From assembly GCA_900323505.1 (NCBI GenBank), contig OOIN01000006.1, positions 434,001-498,000 of the forward strand: 64,000 bases of DNA, given 5' to 3'. This document shows positions 49,701-59,018 of the stretch, piece after piece. Position 1 is the first letter of the stretch; every line of letters begins with the position of its first letter. The notes beneath the pieces are model-generated. The model searched no databases. It was not told the DNA's origin and saw nothing but the letters and a program-made list of their open reading frames with translations. Origin of the DNA: Ustilago trichophora (lineage: Eukaryota; Basidiomycota; Ustilaginomycetes; Ustilaginales; Ustilaginaceae). Both the position numbers and the translations under genes were made by a program.

Positions 49701-52700
49701 CTACTCGTTGGAGCTGAAAATGACCGCATCGGTCGGGAACGCTTCCGCTACACTACTGCCGTTGCTGTTGCTGCTGCTGCATCCGTTGACGCCTGGTTTG
49801 GGCAGCTCGAACTCGACTGTTGCCATGAGCACTACGGTTTTTGTCTCGTCCTGGTTTTTCACCTCGTGCACTTTTACGGGTACCGAGACTTCTTCCATCC
49901 CCGCCTTGTCCGAGGTGCGTCTGTCGGCGGGATCCGAGGTGTTGGATGGGATGGCGGATTGGACTGCGCTGGGACGCACGCGGAGGATGAGTCGCTTGCT
50001 TTGGTTCGGGCCCAAAGAGCAGGTGACGGTGGAGGAGATGCGTTTGAGTTCGCGTGGCTTTTCCACTGCGCTGGAAGGGGCTGTGGCCAAGTCGGCGGAT
50101 TCGCCTTGTGGCGCTGCAGGTGCATCGTCTTGCTTGGCCTTCTCGCCCTCAGCCGGTGCAGCGTCTCCTGTGGCATTCTCGCCGGACTCGGACCCTGGTG
50201 CAGCAGCCGCAGACGAGAGGCTGGGCACTTTGACTCCGAGCGCGGTAAGACGCTCCTCGTACTTCTTGACCTTGTCCACATTGCCCTTCCTGCTGGCAAT
50301 CTTGAGCTTCTGCGACAGATTTTCGATCTCCTCCTCTTCCTCCTTAGACAACGTGCCTCTGACCTCGTCGTCATTTGCCGTGCTCAATCCGACGTCGATG
50401 AGACATCGCTGATGCAGCAGGTCGTGGGAATCAATGGCAATGACAAACGAGCGTGACTTGGCCGTGGTGTTGGTCAGCACAAAGCTCTCGGGAGTCGAGA
50501 GCTTGCCTGGACTGCAGGCGCCAAAATTGATCGCACCTGGATCGACGGCAAAGTTGGGCGTCTTGCGTACATTCGCCTTGAGCACCACCGTCTGGTCATT
50601 GTCGCGATCGGCCACATTCTCAACCACCAGCTTCTCCTGGAAGGGACCAGACATGGATGGCGAGAAGACGAACTCGACTTCGCGCTTGCCATATCCAGGA
50701 ACAACGCCATAGCGTCCGCTGCTGAGCTTGATGTCACCGCTGGCAATACTGCCACTTTTGCGGATGCAGTAGCGAAGCGCCCACTCGCTGCGGTTCTGGA
50801 TGAGGATCTTGCGTGTCTTGGAATCACCCTTCTCCATATGACCAAAGTTGATGTGCGGCTGTCCGAGCTCGAGCAGACTGCGGCATGTGTTGCTTCGCAG
50901 CATCAGGTCACGCACTGGCAGCTCATCCGCTTCAAGCTCAGCCATGCCCGAAAACTCTTCGGATCGCTTGACCACGCCCATGTCAAAGTCGATTAGTCGC
51001 ATGAAAATGCGCGAGTCTTGCTTTCTCGCGTTGCCCTGAATATGGGGTCGTGTGCTGCCGCTCGGGTGGTAGACAGCGATCACCTGCCCCTCCGAGTGTG
51101 GAGCAACTTCGAGCACTTCGAGTGGAATCAGCTTGCCAGCGTCGATGGAGCTCTGCAGCTCTCGACGCAAGTTGATCTCGGCCCGCACAAATTGCTCTTC
51201 CGCCTCAGGGCTACCGAGGAAGAAGGTGCTGAGCATGCTCGTTTGGGCTTCGACCGCGGCTAGCAGGTCTTCAAGCGACATGCGCGACACATCGACCGGG
51301 TTCGAAAGAACGGGTGGTGCCTTGCGTTTGCCGGTCAAAGCAGGCGAGAAGTGCACACGAGCCGCAGAGTCTCCTGCCTTTCCTTCTTTCGAGCTCTTGC
51401 CATGTTGCCGGATGGCCGAGGCAGGCTGTGACTTGGTACCAGAGCCTTGAGCAGCGTCCTTGTTGGAAGTGCTGCGTCGCGATGAATCGTGAGCAATGAT
51501 GTCGTTTGCCAGAGGCGAGGGCAGTCGAGGCACGGTTGAGCCAGCCTTGGATGCCGATGTGCTCGGCGACAGTGAGCCGGCCTCAGATCGTGCTTCTGCA
51601 GATTTGTCCTTGCCAGCATGGCTCGACTTGGACTTGGATCCTGATTTGGGCTTACTGCTACCATTGCTACCGCTCTCGTCATCATGAGCATGCTTGGCAC
51701 CGGTCGTCTGGCCGAGACTCTTGGGCTTTCCGCCCGTCGTAATGTTCTCGAGAAGGGCATACTTCTTGCTTTTGGCGGGAATGCGACGAGCATCGACCGG
51801 TGGACCGGTAGCAAGGTCGAGATACTCAAACTCGCTGATCAGCGTTCGATCCTTGAAGGTGACCGTCTTGCCATACCTGACTGTGATCCTGCCCTTACCG
51901 CCCTTCTTAAGCGCTGCCACCAGATTGATGGTGGGTTTGGGCTTGCCCGAGGAGTTCGTCTTCCTCTGCGTCGAGGCGACACTGCCATCCTCCTTCTTTC
52001 GGTAGTGGCTATGCTTCTGTGCCAGCCTCCACGACGCATTCTCCGTCCGCACCGATGTAGGCGAGTCGACAGAGATGGTCTCAAGGAAACGCTCCTTCAA
52101 GTCAGCGCCCTTCATCGCAGGCTTGCTAGACTTGGACTTGCCCGAGCTGTTGGTAGCACTGACACCAGTGCTGTTGCCTTCGACTGCCTCTGTGCCAGCA
52201 CTCTGCGACTCGTTGAGCTGCGTCTCGCTGTACTTTGATAGGCCCGTCTTGGCTTCCGGCCTGGGGCTACTGTCGCGGTTCGCTTCGGTGGAAGGAGCCT
52301 TGATGTATAGCGTTACATCCTCGGGATGGGCGGGACTCAACTCGAGCGACAGCTTCTTGTCCGAGATGTTCTCGATCGTGAAGGTGCGCATGCGCATCGA
52401 GTTGATGTTGACATCCCCAAAGTCGACGTAGTTGGACCCAGTCGGCGTCAGGATGCGGTAGAAGAGCGAGTGGAAGCTGATGCGCTGTTTGTCGACATTG
52501 CGAGATCGCACTTCGAAGATCTGGTCTCCTTGCCGGTTGAGCAGATTAGCCACGGTGATTTGCTTACGGTAGGTCTCGTTGACCCTGCGCGGGAACGACT
52601 CGACTTTGAGTTCGACTGTCTGCAGTGCAGGGATGGCGACTTCGTCCCGATACATGCTAAGCACCTTGGAGACGAAGCGCAAATCGACACGCGCCGTAAG

Positions 52701-55700
52701 CTCGGATCGGTTGGTGACCGAGATGTTGGCCGACTTGCGCGTACCAACTTGCACCTCACCGAGGTCGATCATCTTGGGTGCGATCGAGATGAAGGAAGTG
52801 CATGTGCGGCTGTGACAGACCACAGTCCTCCTTTCGCGACCTCCGCGGCTTCGCATATTAGCGAGTCGGGCGCGCGAGTAATCGAGCGAGACGCGGAACG
52901 TCTTTTCCACCAAGCGACCGCCGGTAAAGTCGGCATCCCACTCAACTCGCTCGGGACGGTATGATACGAAAACGCGGTACTCGCCACCAGGTCGCAGAAC
53001 CAGCTCTTCCAGCTGGTTGCTTTGAGCGTGCTCGACGTTGCGAAGTCCCGAAAGCGTTGCGCCGGTCCGGTGCGGATTGCGGACAGAGCCGCTCGTGGAG
53101 CCGGCATGCGAAGATCCGGCGGGGTACGACGCTGGTCGACTGTCTTGGGACAGCGCAGTGTGTACGGAGCGCACCGAGTTGGCGTCGTCGTGACGTTCCG
53201 AGTCAGTGGGGCGGCCTCGCGAAGCAGGTCGAGACATGAATCCAGAGGAGTTTTGGCTTTGCGGGTTGGTCGATACGCTCGCCTGGTCGTAGTCGCTCGC
53301 TGCCGAGGCCAGCGACTGAGGTCGGCCAGAGTGGACACGATCCATTAGATTGAGATGAGGTGACTCACCCTTGCTGGCACGCGCTGCCTCTGCTGCCGAC
53401 GACGCAAGCGCGGCGTCGAGTGGGGGCTGCGACGGAAGGTTGGAAGCAGCACGTACGGGTGAATTGGATCGCGAACCGGCCTGGGACGCAACCGACGAGG
53501 CATCGACGCCATCTTCGTCCGTCAGTGCACTACCTCTCCGGCCTCGAAGCAGGTCGCATGCGTCGCCGCCGTCAGCTGCTGGAAGCTCAAGAGCAGGAGG
53601 CTCCAATGCCGCGGAGCCCTTGGGCACGTGTGCATGATGTGTCGGCGTCTTGGCGAGTTCCGAAGCGGTTGCGGCTTGCTCTCCGCCGGCGTCGGACTGT
53701 CGGTCCGACTGGCGACCATACTCGTAGGCGCTTGATGCACCATCGGCACCAAAGCCAGCACTGCTGCTTTCAGCGACCGACGACATGTGGCTTCGATCGT
53801 CTGTACTGGCAGACGAGAGCGAAATCTCGCTGATGTGAGAGCTAGGTGGGAGGTCCTCTTGGTTGGATGTGTCATCCTCGGCCTGCGGCGCCAACTCGGC
53901 TAGTTGGAACATAACCTGATACCCCTTCTGCACTCCAAAAGAGACATCGAGGAGCACGTCGGCGTTGTTCTTGAGCACAAGCAGCTGCTTGGTCCAATGC
54001 CCTCCGTAGCAATCGCCAAAGTCGAGGTAGTCTCCAGAGAGGACGGACAAAGCATCGTCTTTTGCGGTGCCGAGCATGTTGGCGCGTATGACGACACGAA
54101 TGCTATTGGCAGTGTTGTGCAGCGAGGTGATAGTCAAGACCTGTTCGTAGTCACGGCATGGCTCCTGAGGCTTCAAGGAAACCTTGATCTGCTTTGATTC
54201 GAGGCGTGCGAGAATCAGGGGATCGTAAGACAAAGCCTCCTGGTCACCGGCCCAGACGGAGGGTACCGTCTCGTCGGTGTCGGCTTGGGTCAAGCTGATA
54301 GGTGGCGTCTGAAGCATGTTGTCGGCCTCTTCGAGCTTGACCTGACAGAAGCAGTCGATCTCGGCCAAGTTGCGCAAAGTGAGCGTCTGAGAGTGCGTGT
54401 TTCCGACGATGACATCGCCAAAGTCGAGATAGATAGCGGAACCGTGGCTAGTCTGGGTCGACGAGTTGAGATCGAGGGGAGTAGCTGTAGCAATGGCAGC
54501 GTCGATGAAAGGTCGACAGCATTGGGCAGCTACGGGAATACGCATCCGTTGGATGTCACGCTCATCGGGCTGTGATCGCAATGCAGAGATGGCTGATGAG
54601 GCAGCAGACGCTGAAGCAGCCGCCTGAGAGCCGTAGATGGAGGTAGGCCGTGACGAGTTGGATGCTGAAGCTGAGGACGAAGGTTGAGTGCTCCTCTGCG
54701 CATGCGCTTGCGCTTGCTCAGCAGCAGCGTCCTCGTCTCCGTCCGATGCAGGCAGGGTCCAACTCGAGAGGCTGATGATGCCTCGAAGCCCAAAGGCGGG
54801 ATGCAAGGGTCTCGCTGTATGTGTGCGCGAAGCTGATCGTGAGCCTTGCAGCTCAGGCGCGGAGCGCGGCGACGTGAGTCCAAGCTCTTCTGTGGTACTT
54901 CCTGTGCTGTCTTGATCCGAGGCAGCAGCACTGAAGCTGCCTTGCTGCTCACCAAAGGCAGCGGGCGTCGAGACAGGTGAGGTGACCGTGCCAAGATCTG
55001 GACGCGAATGTCCGGCTAACGACTCGCCAAGCTTGCTCGAGCCAGGCTGGGCAGAGGGCGAGGGCGGCATGCGATAAGGCCAACTGCTGTTGGACCTTTC
55101 GGCTTCGGCTTCTTCGACAAAGTCGACGGGCCGCAGCACGACGTAGACTTTGGTAGTCTGCTGTGGATTCAAGATGAACGAGTCGGCATTTTCGAGATTG
55201 GCGAGGACATGTCTCCAGCCTCTTAGGTTGGCCGGGATGAAACCACCATTGTTAGCCCAGTGGACACTGTTGGAAGGCCATGCGACGGGCTCAAACTCGT
55301 TCTGAGGAGTGGATCGTTTGCGGCGCATGAAGGTGAGCCCCTGGCGCAGGTCGGATTCGAGACGGACGAGGGCGCTGTGATCTGAGCTGCGGTTGGTGAC
55401 CATGATGTGATGAACGCAAGGAGCGTGGTTGATGTAGCTCTGCTCGAATCGCAGGCAATCTTGGACGTTGATCGAGACATGGGCAGGACCTGTCGAATGA
55501 ACTGTGAGTTCTGCTGTGTCATTGAGCTGGGGAGGACCGATGTGGAGCGGGCAGGGAGCAGGCTTGGTACGAGACTGTAAAGAGGCGCCGTAGCTTGTGT
55601 TTGACGAGGCATTGTGTGTAGATGCTGTTGAGGAAGGTGGGAGAGAGACGAGCGAGACGCTGCCGCTGGACGAATTGGTACGGAAGCGAGTGAGTGCTTC

Positions 55701-56129
55701 GCCGTTGTAGTCTGCTTCGGAGCTTGCTAGGGTCTGATTCTGAGTAGAGTGGTCGCTGAGAGCTGCTGGAGTAGACAAGAGGTCGGATGGTGGGATACTG
55801 TGCAAGGAAGGTGAGCCATGGCCGCTCGAATGGGAGCTTCCAGCTCGAGAGGCGGTGGTAGATCGAGAAGGTTCGCTAGCATGGTCTTCGCTAAGACCGA
55901 CGGGACGAGCGGATAGAGATCTGGCGTCGCGGGCCCCGATGAGCGGATTTGTGGAAACCACAGGTTTGGCTGCTGCTCGAGAGGGACGTTCGCTAGCGAG
56001 ACTCTCGCGATCGCCGAGGACCCTTTCGAAAGCACCGACCCAATGCTGGCCGGAGGAAGAGTGAGAGTCGCCAGGCTCTTCTTCAATGTCGAAGCGAGGC
56101 GACTTGGGCAGATATGTGTTGTCGGACAT
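49701..56129 (-). CDS. 2142-residue protein with repeated ASH/MSP-like immunoglobulin-fold segments
   Basis: One uninterrupted frame; start at the ATG at 56129 (MSDNTYLPKSPRFDIEEE). Long Ser-rich disordered parts alternate with beta-rich segments that each open with a DFG-like strand and a G-x(3-8)-L/I/F-N turn, as in ASH (ASPM-SPD2-Hydin) and MSP domains. These are YLDFGDVIVGNTHSQTLTLR (about 565), YLDFGDCYGGHWTKQLLVLK (about 700), MIDLGEVQVGTRKSANISVT (about 1120), YVDFGDVNINSMRMRTFTIE (about 1232), HINFGHMEKGDSKTRKILIQ (about 1760) and AINFGACSPGKL (about 1866). A charged, probably helical segment EEEEEIENLSQKLKIASRK follows near 1930. There is no signal peptide or membrane helix. ASH domains are mostly known from ciliary and centrosomal proteins; here a spindle-pole, cortical or vesicle-coat role is possible but not shown. 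The domain call rests on pattern reading. Confidence 0.78.
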   Translation of the reverse strand: MSDNTYLPKSPRFDIEEEPGDSHSSSGQHWVGAFERVLGDRESLASERPSRAAAKPVVSTNPLIGARDARSLSARPVGLSEDHASEPSRSTTASRAGSSHSSGHGSPSLHSIPPSDLLSTPAALSDHSTQNQTLASSEADYNGEALTRFRTNSSSGSVSLVSLPPSSTASTHNASSNTSYGASLQSRTKPAPCPLHIGPPQLNDTAELTVHSTGPAHVSINVQDCLRFEQSYINHAPCVHHIMVTNRSSDHSALVRLESDLRQGLTFMRRKRSTPQNEFEPVAWPSNSVHWANNGGFIPANLRGWRHVLANLENADSFILNPQQTTKVYVVLRPVDFVEEAEAERSNSSWPYRMPPSPSAQPGSSKLGESLAGHSRPDLGTVTSPVSTPAAFGEQQGSFSAAASDQDSTGSTTEELGLTSPRSAPELQGSRSASRTHTARPLHPAFGLRGIISLSSWTLPASDGDEDAAAEQAQAHAQRSTQPSSSASASNSSRPTSIYGSQAAASASAASSAISALRSQPDERDIQRMRIPVAAQCCRPFIDAAIATATPLDLNSSTQTSHGSAIYLDFGDVIVGNTHSQTLTLRNLAEIDCFCQVKLEEADNMLQTPPISLTQADTDETVPSVWAGDQEALSYDPLILARLESKQIKVSLKPQEPCRDYEQVLTITSLHNTANSIRVVIRANMLGTAKDDALSVLSGDYLDFGDCYGGHWTKQLLVLKNNADVLLDVSFGVQKGYQVMFQLAELAPQAEDDTSNQEDLPPSSHISEISLSSASTDDRSHMSSVAESSSAGFGADGASSAYEYGRQSDRQSDAGGEQAATASELAKTPTHHAHVPKGSAALEPPALELPAADGGDACDLLRGRRGSALTDEDGVDASSVASQAGSRSNSPVRAASNLPSQPPLDAALASSAAEAARASKGESPHLNLMDRVHSGRPQSLASAASDYDQASVSTNPQSQNSSGFMSRPASRGRPTDSERHDDANSVRSVHTALSQDSRPASYPAGSSHAGSTSGSVRNPHRTGATLSGLRNVEHAQSNQLEELVLRPGGEYRVFVSYRPERVEWDADFTGGRLVEKTFRVSLDYSRARLANMRSRGGRERRTVVCHSRTCTSFISIAPKMIDLGEVQVGTRKSANISVTNRSELTARVDLRFVSKVLSMYRDEVAIPALQTVELKVESFPRRVNETYRKQITVANLLNRQGDQIFEVRSRNVDKQRISFHSLFYRILTPTGSNYVDFGDVNINSMRMRTFTIENISDKKLSLELSPAHPEDVTLYIKAPSTEANRDSSPRPEAKTGLSKYSETQLNESQSAGTEAVEGNSTGVSATNSSGKSKSSKPAMKGADLKERFLETISVDSPTSVRTENASWRLAQKHSHYRKKEDGSVASTQRKTNSSGKPKPTINLVAALKKGGKGRITVRYGKTVTFKDRTLISEFEYLDLATGPPVDARRIPAKSKKYALLENITTGGKPKSLGQTTGAKHAHDDESGSNGSSKPKSGSKSKSSHAGKDKSAEARSEAGSLSPSTSASKAGSTVPRLPSPLANDIIAHDSSRRSTSNKDAAQGSGTKSQPASAIRQHGKSSKEGKAGDSAARVHFSPALTGKRKAPPVLSNPVDVSRMSLEDLLAAVEAQTSMLSTFFLGSPEAEEQFVRAEINLRRELQSSIDAGKLIPLEVLEVAPHSEGQVIAVYHPSGSTRPHIQGNARKQDSRIFMRLIDFDMGVVKRSEEFSGMAELEADELPVRDLMLRSNTCRSLLELGQPHINFGHMEKGDSKTRKILIQNRSEWALRYCIRKSGSIASGDIKLSSGRYGVVPGYGKREVEFVFSPSMSGPFQEKLVVENVADRDNDQTVVLKANVRKTPNFAVDPGAINFGACSPGKLSTPESFVLTNTTAKSRSFVIAIDSHDLLHQRCLIDVGLSTANDDEVRGTLSKEEEEEIENLSQKLKIASRKGNVDKVKKYEERLTALGVKVPSLSSAAAAPGSESGENATGDAAPAEGEKAKQDDAPAAPQGESADLATAPSSAVEKPRELKRISSTVTCSLGPNQSKRLILRVRPSAVQSAIPSNTSDPADRRTSDKAGMEEVSVPVKVHEVKNQDETKTVVLMATVEFELPKPGVNGCSSSNSNGSSVAEAFPTDAVIFSSNE

Positions 56130-56748
56130 GATTGTAATCGTGGCTCGGGGTATGTACTGGTCTTGGATGTTGCAATCGATCTCGAATTGAAGGCAAGAAC
56201 AGTCGTGACGCCAAGCAGCGTTGAATCTTTGTTGTTTAGATGTGCTCCCCAAGGTCGATAGTTTATAGCCCAAAGAGCGTCTGGGATAGGTCGAGGTCCG
56301 TTCGGACGGCCGCAGAGGGCGAAGACCAATTTGAGGTGGAGATCAATTCATCATTGTGAACGTGAGGCTATGATTCCAGTACTGGATGTGCAGATGCAGC
56401 TGACGTTACGCTGCTTTCCAAAGGTCCACAGCGATGCGATGATATGGGTCGGATGGTTCAAGGCAAGCTGCCAGATAGGTGCTTGCAACTGGACCCGAAG
56501 TCGGAAGATGGGGTTGTCCTAGGAAAAGCGGGCGCGGATCGGTCTCTGGTCAAATGGTTGGGTGAAGAGAGCGACCGTGATAGCTGAGGGTCGGTGACCA
56601 AGGTGGATGAACTGTGTGCGGCAAGGGCCGGAAGGTGAGGATGGTGATGAGGAGGAGCGGATCTCAAGCTGAGCCTACGTTAGTAGGGCACGAGGATGGT
56701 TTGAGCGACTTGTGCTCAAAGTGTCGGCAGTGAGCAGCAGGAGCACTT

Positions 56749-56776
56749 TGTGTGTGTGTGTGTGTGTGTGTGTGTG
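56749..56776. repeat. (TG)14 dinucleotide microsatellite
   Basis: Fourteen TG units, non-coding; likely polymorphic. Confidence 0.9.
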
Positions 56777-57542
56777 GACCCATGGGTCTGACGACAGCGA
56801 CCAAAATCATTGCACACACACTCTCTCTCTCTTTCTGTCTGCCTATAGAGTTACGATTTTTAGATTTTCAAGTCAAAAGCAAAGGAGCCGAGCTGGACCC
56901 GCCGCCGCCGCCGCCAAATCTCAGGCGAGCAAGCAGGACCAAAAAAAAAAAAAAAAAAGTGCGACTGTGAATCCAGTGTGTGAGCCACCGACGCAACTGC
57001 AGAGCGCACCTCTTCTTTTTCTTTTTGTTTCTTTTTGGATTCATCGAGAACAGAGCTCATGCAGACAAAACAGACTCTCCTGACCAAAGAGGCTGCAAAC
57101 AAGTCACACGCAAGTCGCACATGCTCGGACGAGCTTCATCCTTCTGTGGATTTGATCACAAATCGCATCCTTGCTTCTGCCATGAGGGGCGTCAACAAGC
57201 TGCTTCTGCATCTTGATCAAGCTGAGCCAAAGCGTTGTCCTGCCAACCTCTTGACAGTGTCTAAATTGCTCGGCAATCCTGACAGCCATTCAGACTACTC
57301 TAGGCTTCTCTGGCACGATCAGCACAATGAAGAGCTGATAGATCTAGATGCCAGAACCGCGCACAGCAACAGCTCAGGGGGGGACACACTTGACTAGAAT
57401 GCATGGATGGCGGCTGGCTGGTCGATGCAATCCCATTTGTGGCTCTCAACAAAGCTTTTGTGTTTTTTTTCTTTTATTCGTAAAAGAGCACGTTGCCAAT
57501 CCGGCTCAGCTCCATGGATCAATTTTTTATTTTTTTTGTGTG

Positions 57543-57550
57543 TACTGTAC
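57543..57550. promoter_or_regulatory. TACTGTAC element in the CTF8 upstream spacer
   Basis: Single copy of the octamer seen in other spacers of this window, about 590 bases upstream of CTF8. Function unknown. Confidence 0.3.
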
Positions 57551-58018
57551 CAAGGTCAGGCGAGCGAGCAAAGCATTCATCACACTTTTCTCTCAAGACT
57601 GTGTCTCGGCGGCAGATTGCCGGGCTGTTGTCGGTGCTGGGTTTCGGACGAGCAACTTCGGCCAGGTCAACCTTCACGTGAGCTCTCCTTTCCTCTCTGC
57701 GTTTGCTGCTAGACCCTTGATTGTAATCACAACCTCGGAAGGTGGGGAATGGTCTGTATCCGATCACATAACTGCTCCAAACTGCGAGCTGCCGTCAGCT
57801 CAGATGCGATTGCTGTATACGACGCCATCAGCCGAGCAAGCAACTTCGGTCGGCTGTGCCGCCGCTCCAACCGAGACAAAGCAGCACAAGTTCGCTTTAG
57901 CCTCAAACAGTGAAATGTCTCATGAAACGAGCAACAGTCCGAAAACACATCGGATCGGTTAGAACATCGCCGATATGGCAAGATTGAGCTTCGGTCTGAG
58001 CAATTTACGCGGGCCTCA

Positions 58019-58033
58019 TTTTCGCGACGCGCT
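58019..58033. promoter_or_regulatory. MCB/E2F-like site upstream of CTF8
   Basis: TTTTCGCGACGCGCT lies about 110 bases upstream of the start. It combines a TTTCGCG half with a GACGCG half and shares CGCGACGCG with the SLD5 promoter. G1/S control by an MBF-like factor is inferred. Confidence 0.5.
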
Positions 58034-58138
58034 GCTTTGCTTTTGCAAAAAGTAACACTTTTCGAAAACACTTGTTTCCTCGTTGAACACCTCATCCTTT
58101 CTCCCTCTCGAAACATCAACAACAGCATCATCAACAGA

Positions 58139-58918
58139 ATGAGGATCCATCTCAATCTCCCCACAGCCTCAACCTCAGGCTCAAGCTCAACCTCCAACCT
58201 CCTCTCAGCAGCCCCTGCGCCTTTAACCGCCCTCACCCCTCATGGCGAGCTAATCCTCATCGAACTTCAAGGAAGTCTCGAGATCGAAAACCAATCCTCT
58301 TCTGGTGGACAAATCTTGGGTACCATCTCATTCGAGCCTACACGACCGGATCGACCTGTGCTGATGATTTCGCATCATCGACTCGAGGGGAAATTTGTCA
58401 ACTTGGTGCGACCGTTGGCTGTGCTAGAGAAAAAAGTTCGCGGTGGCGGTAGCAAAGCCGAGTCGGTTTTGATGGATGTCAAGAATGGTGAAAAGAGGAG
58501 AGCGCAAGTTGACGAGATGGCGGAGAAGGTGGGGTCGGTGAGAAAGGCAAGGAGGGTGGAAGAGCCGGATTCAATCGAGGGAAAAGGTGCCAGGAATTCT
58601 TCTCCGCCATTGATTTTGTCACCAAGACGTAACAGGGATGCAATGGATTTCAGCTCCAGTCCGCCTCATGCAACCCCGATCAAGGCGAGACCGGTAGCTA
58701 GGGCATCTGCGCTCGATGGCATCGACGAGAATGACAATGCAGCAACAACAACAACAGCAGCAGAAGAGGAGGTGGTGGTGGGGGAAGAGGAAGAGGACGA
58801 GCCTCAAACAGCAGTCTACTACGACGTAGTCAACGTGATCAAGCGCAAGATTTTGTTTTCCAAGCGTCCTGAACCTATCGTTCGTCTCGATACCACCACC
58901 TCCCCACCGAAAGCATAA
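58139..58918 (+). CDS. CTF8: Chromosome transmission fidelity protein 8 (alternative RFC clamp-loader subunit)
   Basis: The 259-residue protein is the small subunit that, with Dcc1 and Ctf18, forms the Ctf18-RFC complex acting on PCNA at forks and in sister chromatid cohesion. The N-terminal core shows LILIELQGSLEIE, ILGTISFEP and the signature VLMISHHRLEGKFVNLVRPLAVLEK. The C-terminal signature YYDVVNVIKRKILFSKRPEPIV matches the Ctf8 tail that joins Dcc1/Ctf18. Between them lies a charged, low-complexity insert of about 110 residues that makes it longer than yeast Ctf8. The start at 58139 is the ATG nearest the conserved beta strands. The gene is intronless and convergent with URB2, only 100 bases apart. 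Confidence 0.9.
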   Translation: MRIHLNLPTASTSGSSSTSNLLSAAPAPLTALTPHGELILIELQGSLEIENQSSSGGQILGTISFEPTRPDRPVLMISHHRLEGKFVNLVRPLAVLEKKVRGGGSKAESVLMDVKNGEKRRAQVDEMAEKVGSVRKARRVEEPDSIEGKGARNSSPPLILSPRRNRDAMDFSSSPPHATPIKARPVARASALDGIDENDNAATTTTAAEEEVVVGEEEEDEPQTAVYYDVVNVIKRKILFSKRPEPIVRLDTTTSPPKA

Positions 58919-59018
58919 TCTCACATCCAACACACACTGCATACCCATCACACAATCTAGACATCTCGTTGTTTGTCAATTGCTGTGCGTGATTCTCGAA
59001 TTGGCAAAAGCGTCTCGT

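Larger units (their letters stand above)
56130..58138. other. Divergent spacer between the ASH-like giant and CTF8
   Basis: A 2-kb spacer with a (TG)14 run, a CT repeat near 56820, A18 near 56941, a TACTGTAC at 57543 and an MCB-like site at 58023. Open frames across 57.3-57.9 kb have no domain and atypical composition. No gene was recognised. Confidence 0.55.

Noticed and set aside
57348..57962. A 204-codon plus-strand ORF upstream of CTF8
   Set aside because: Composition is irregular, it spans T- and A-rich runs, and it has no motif or CT-rich leader.
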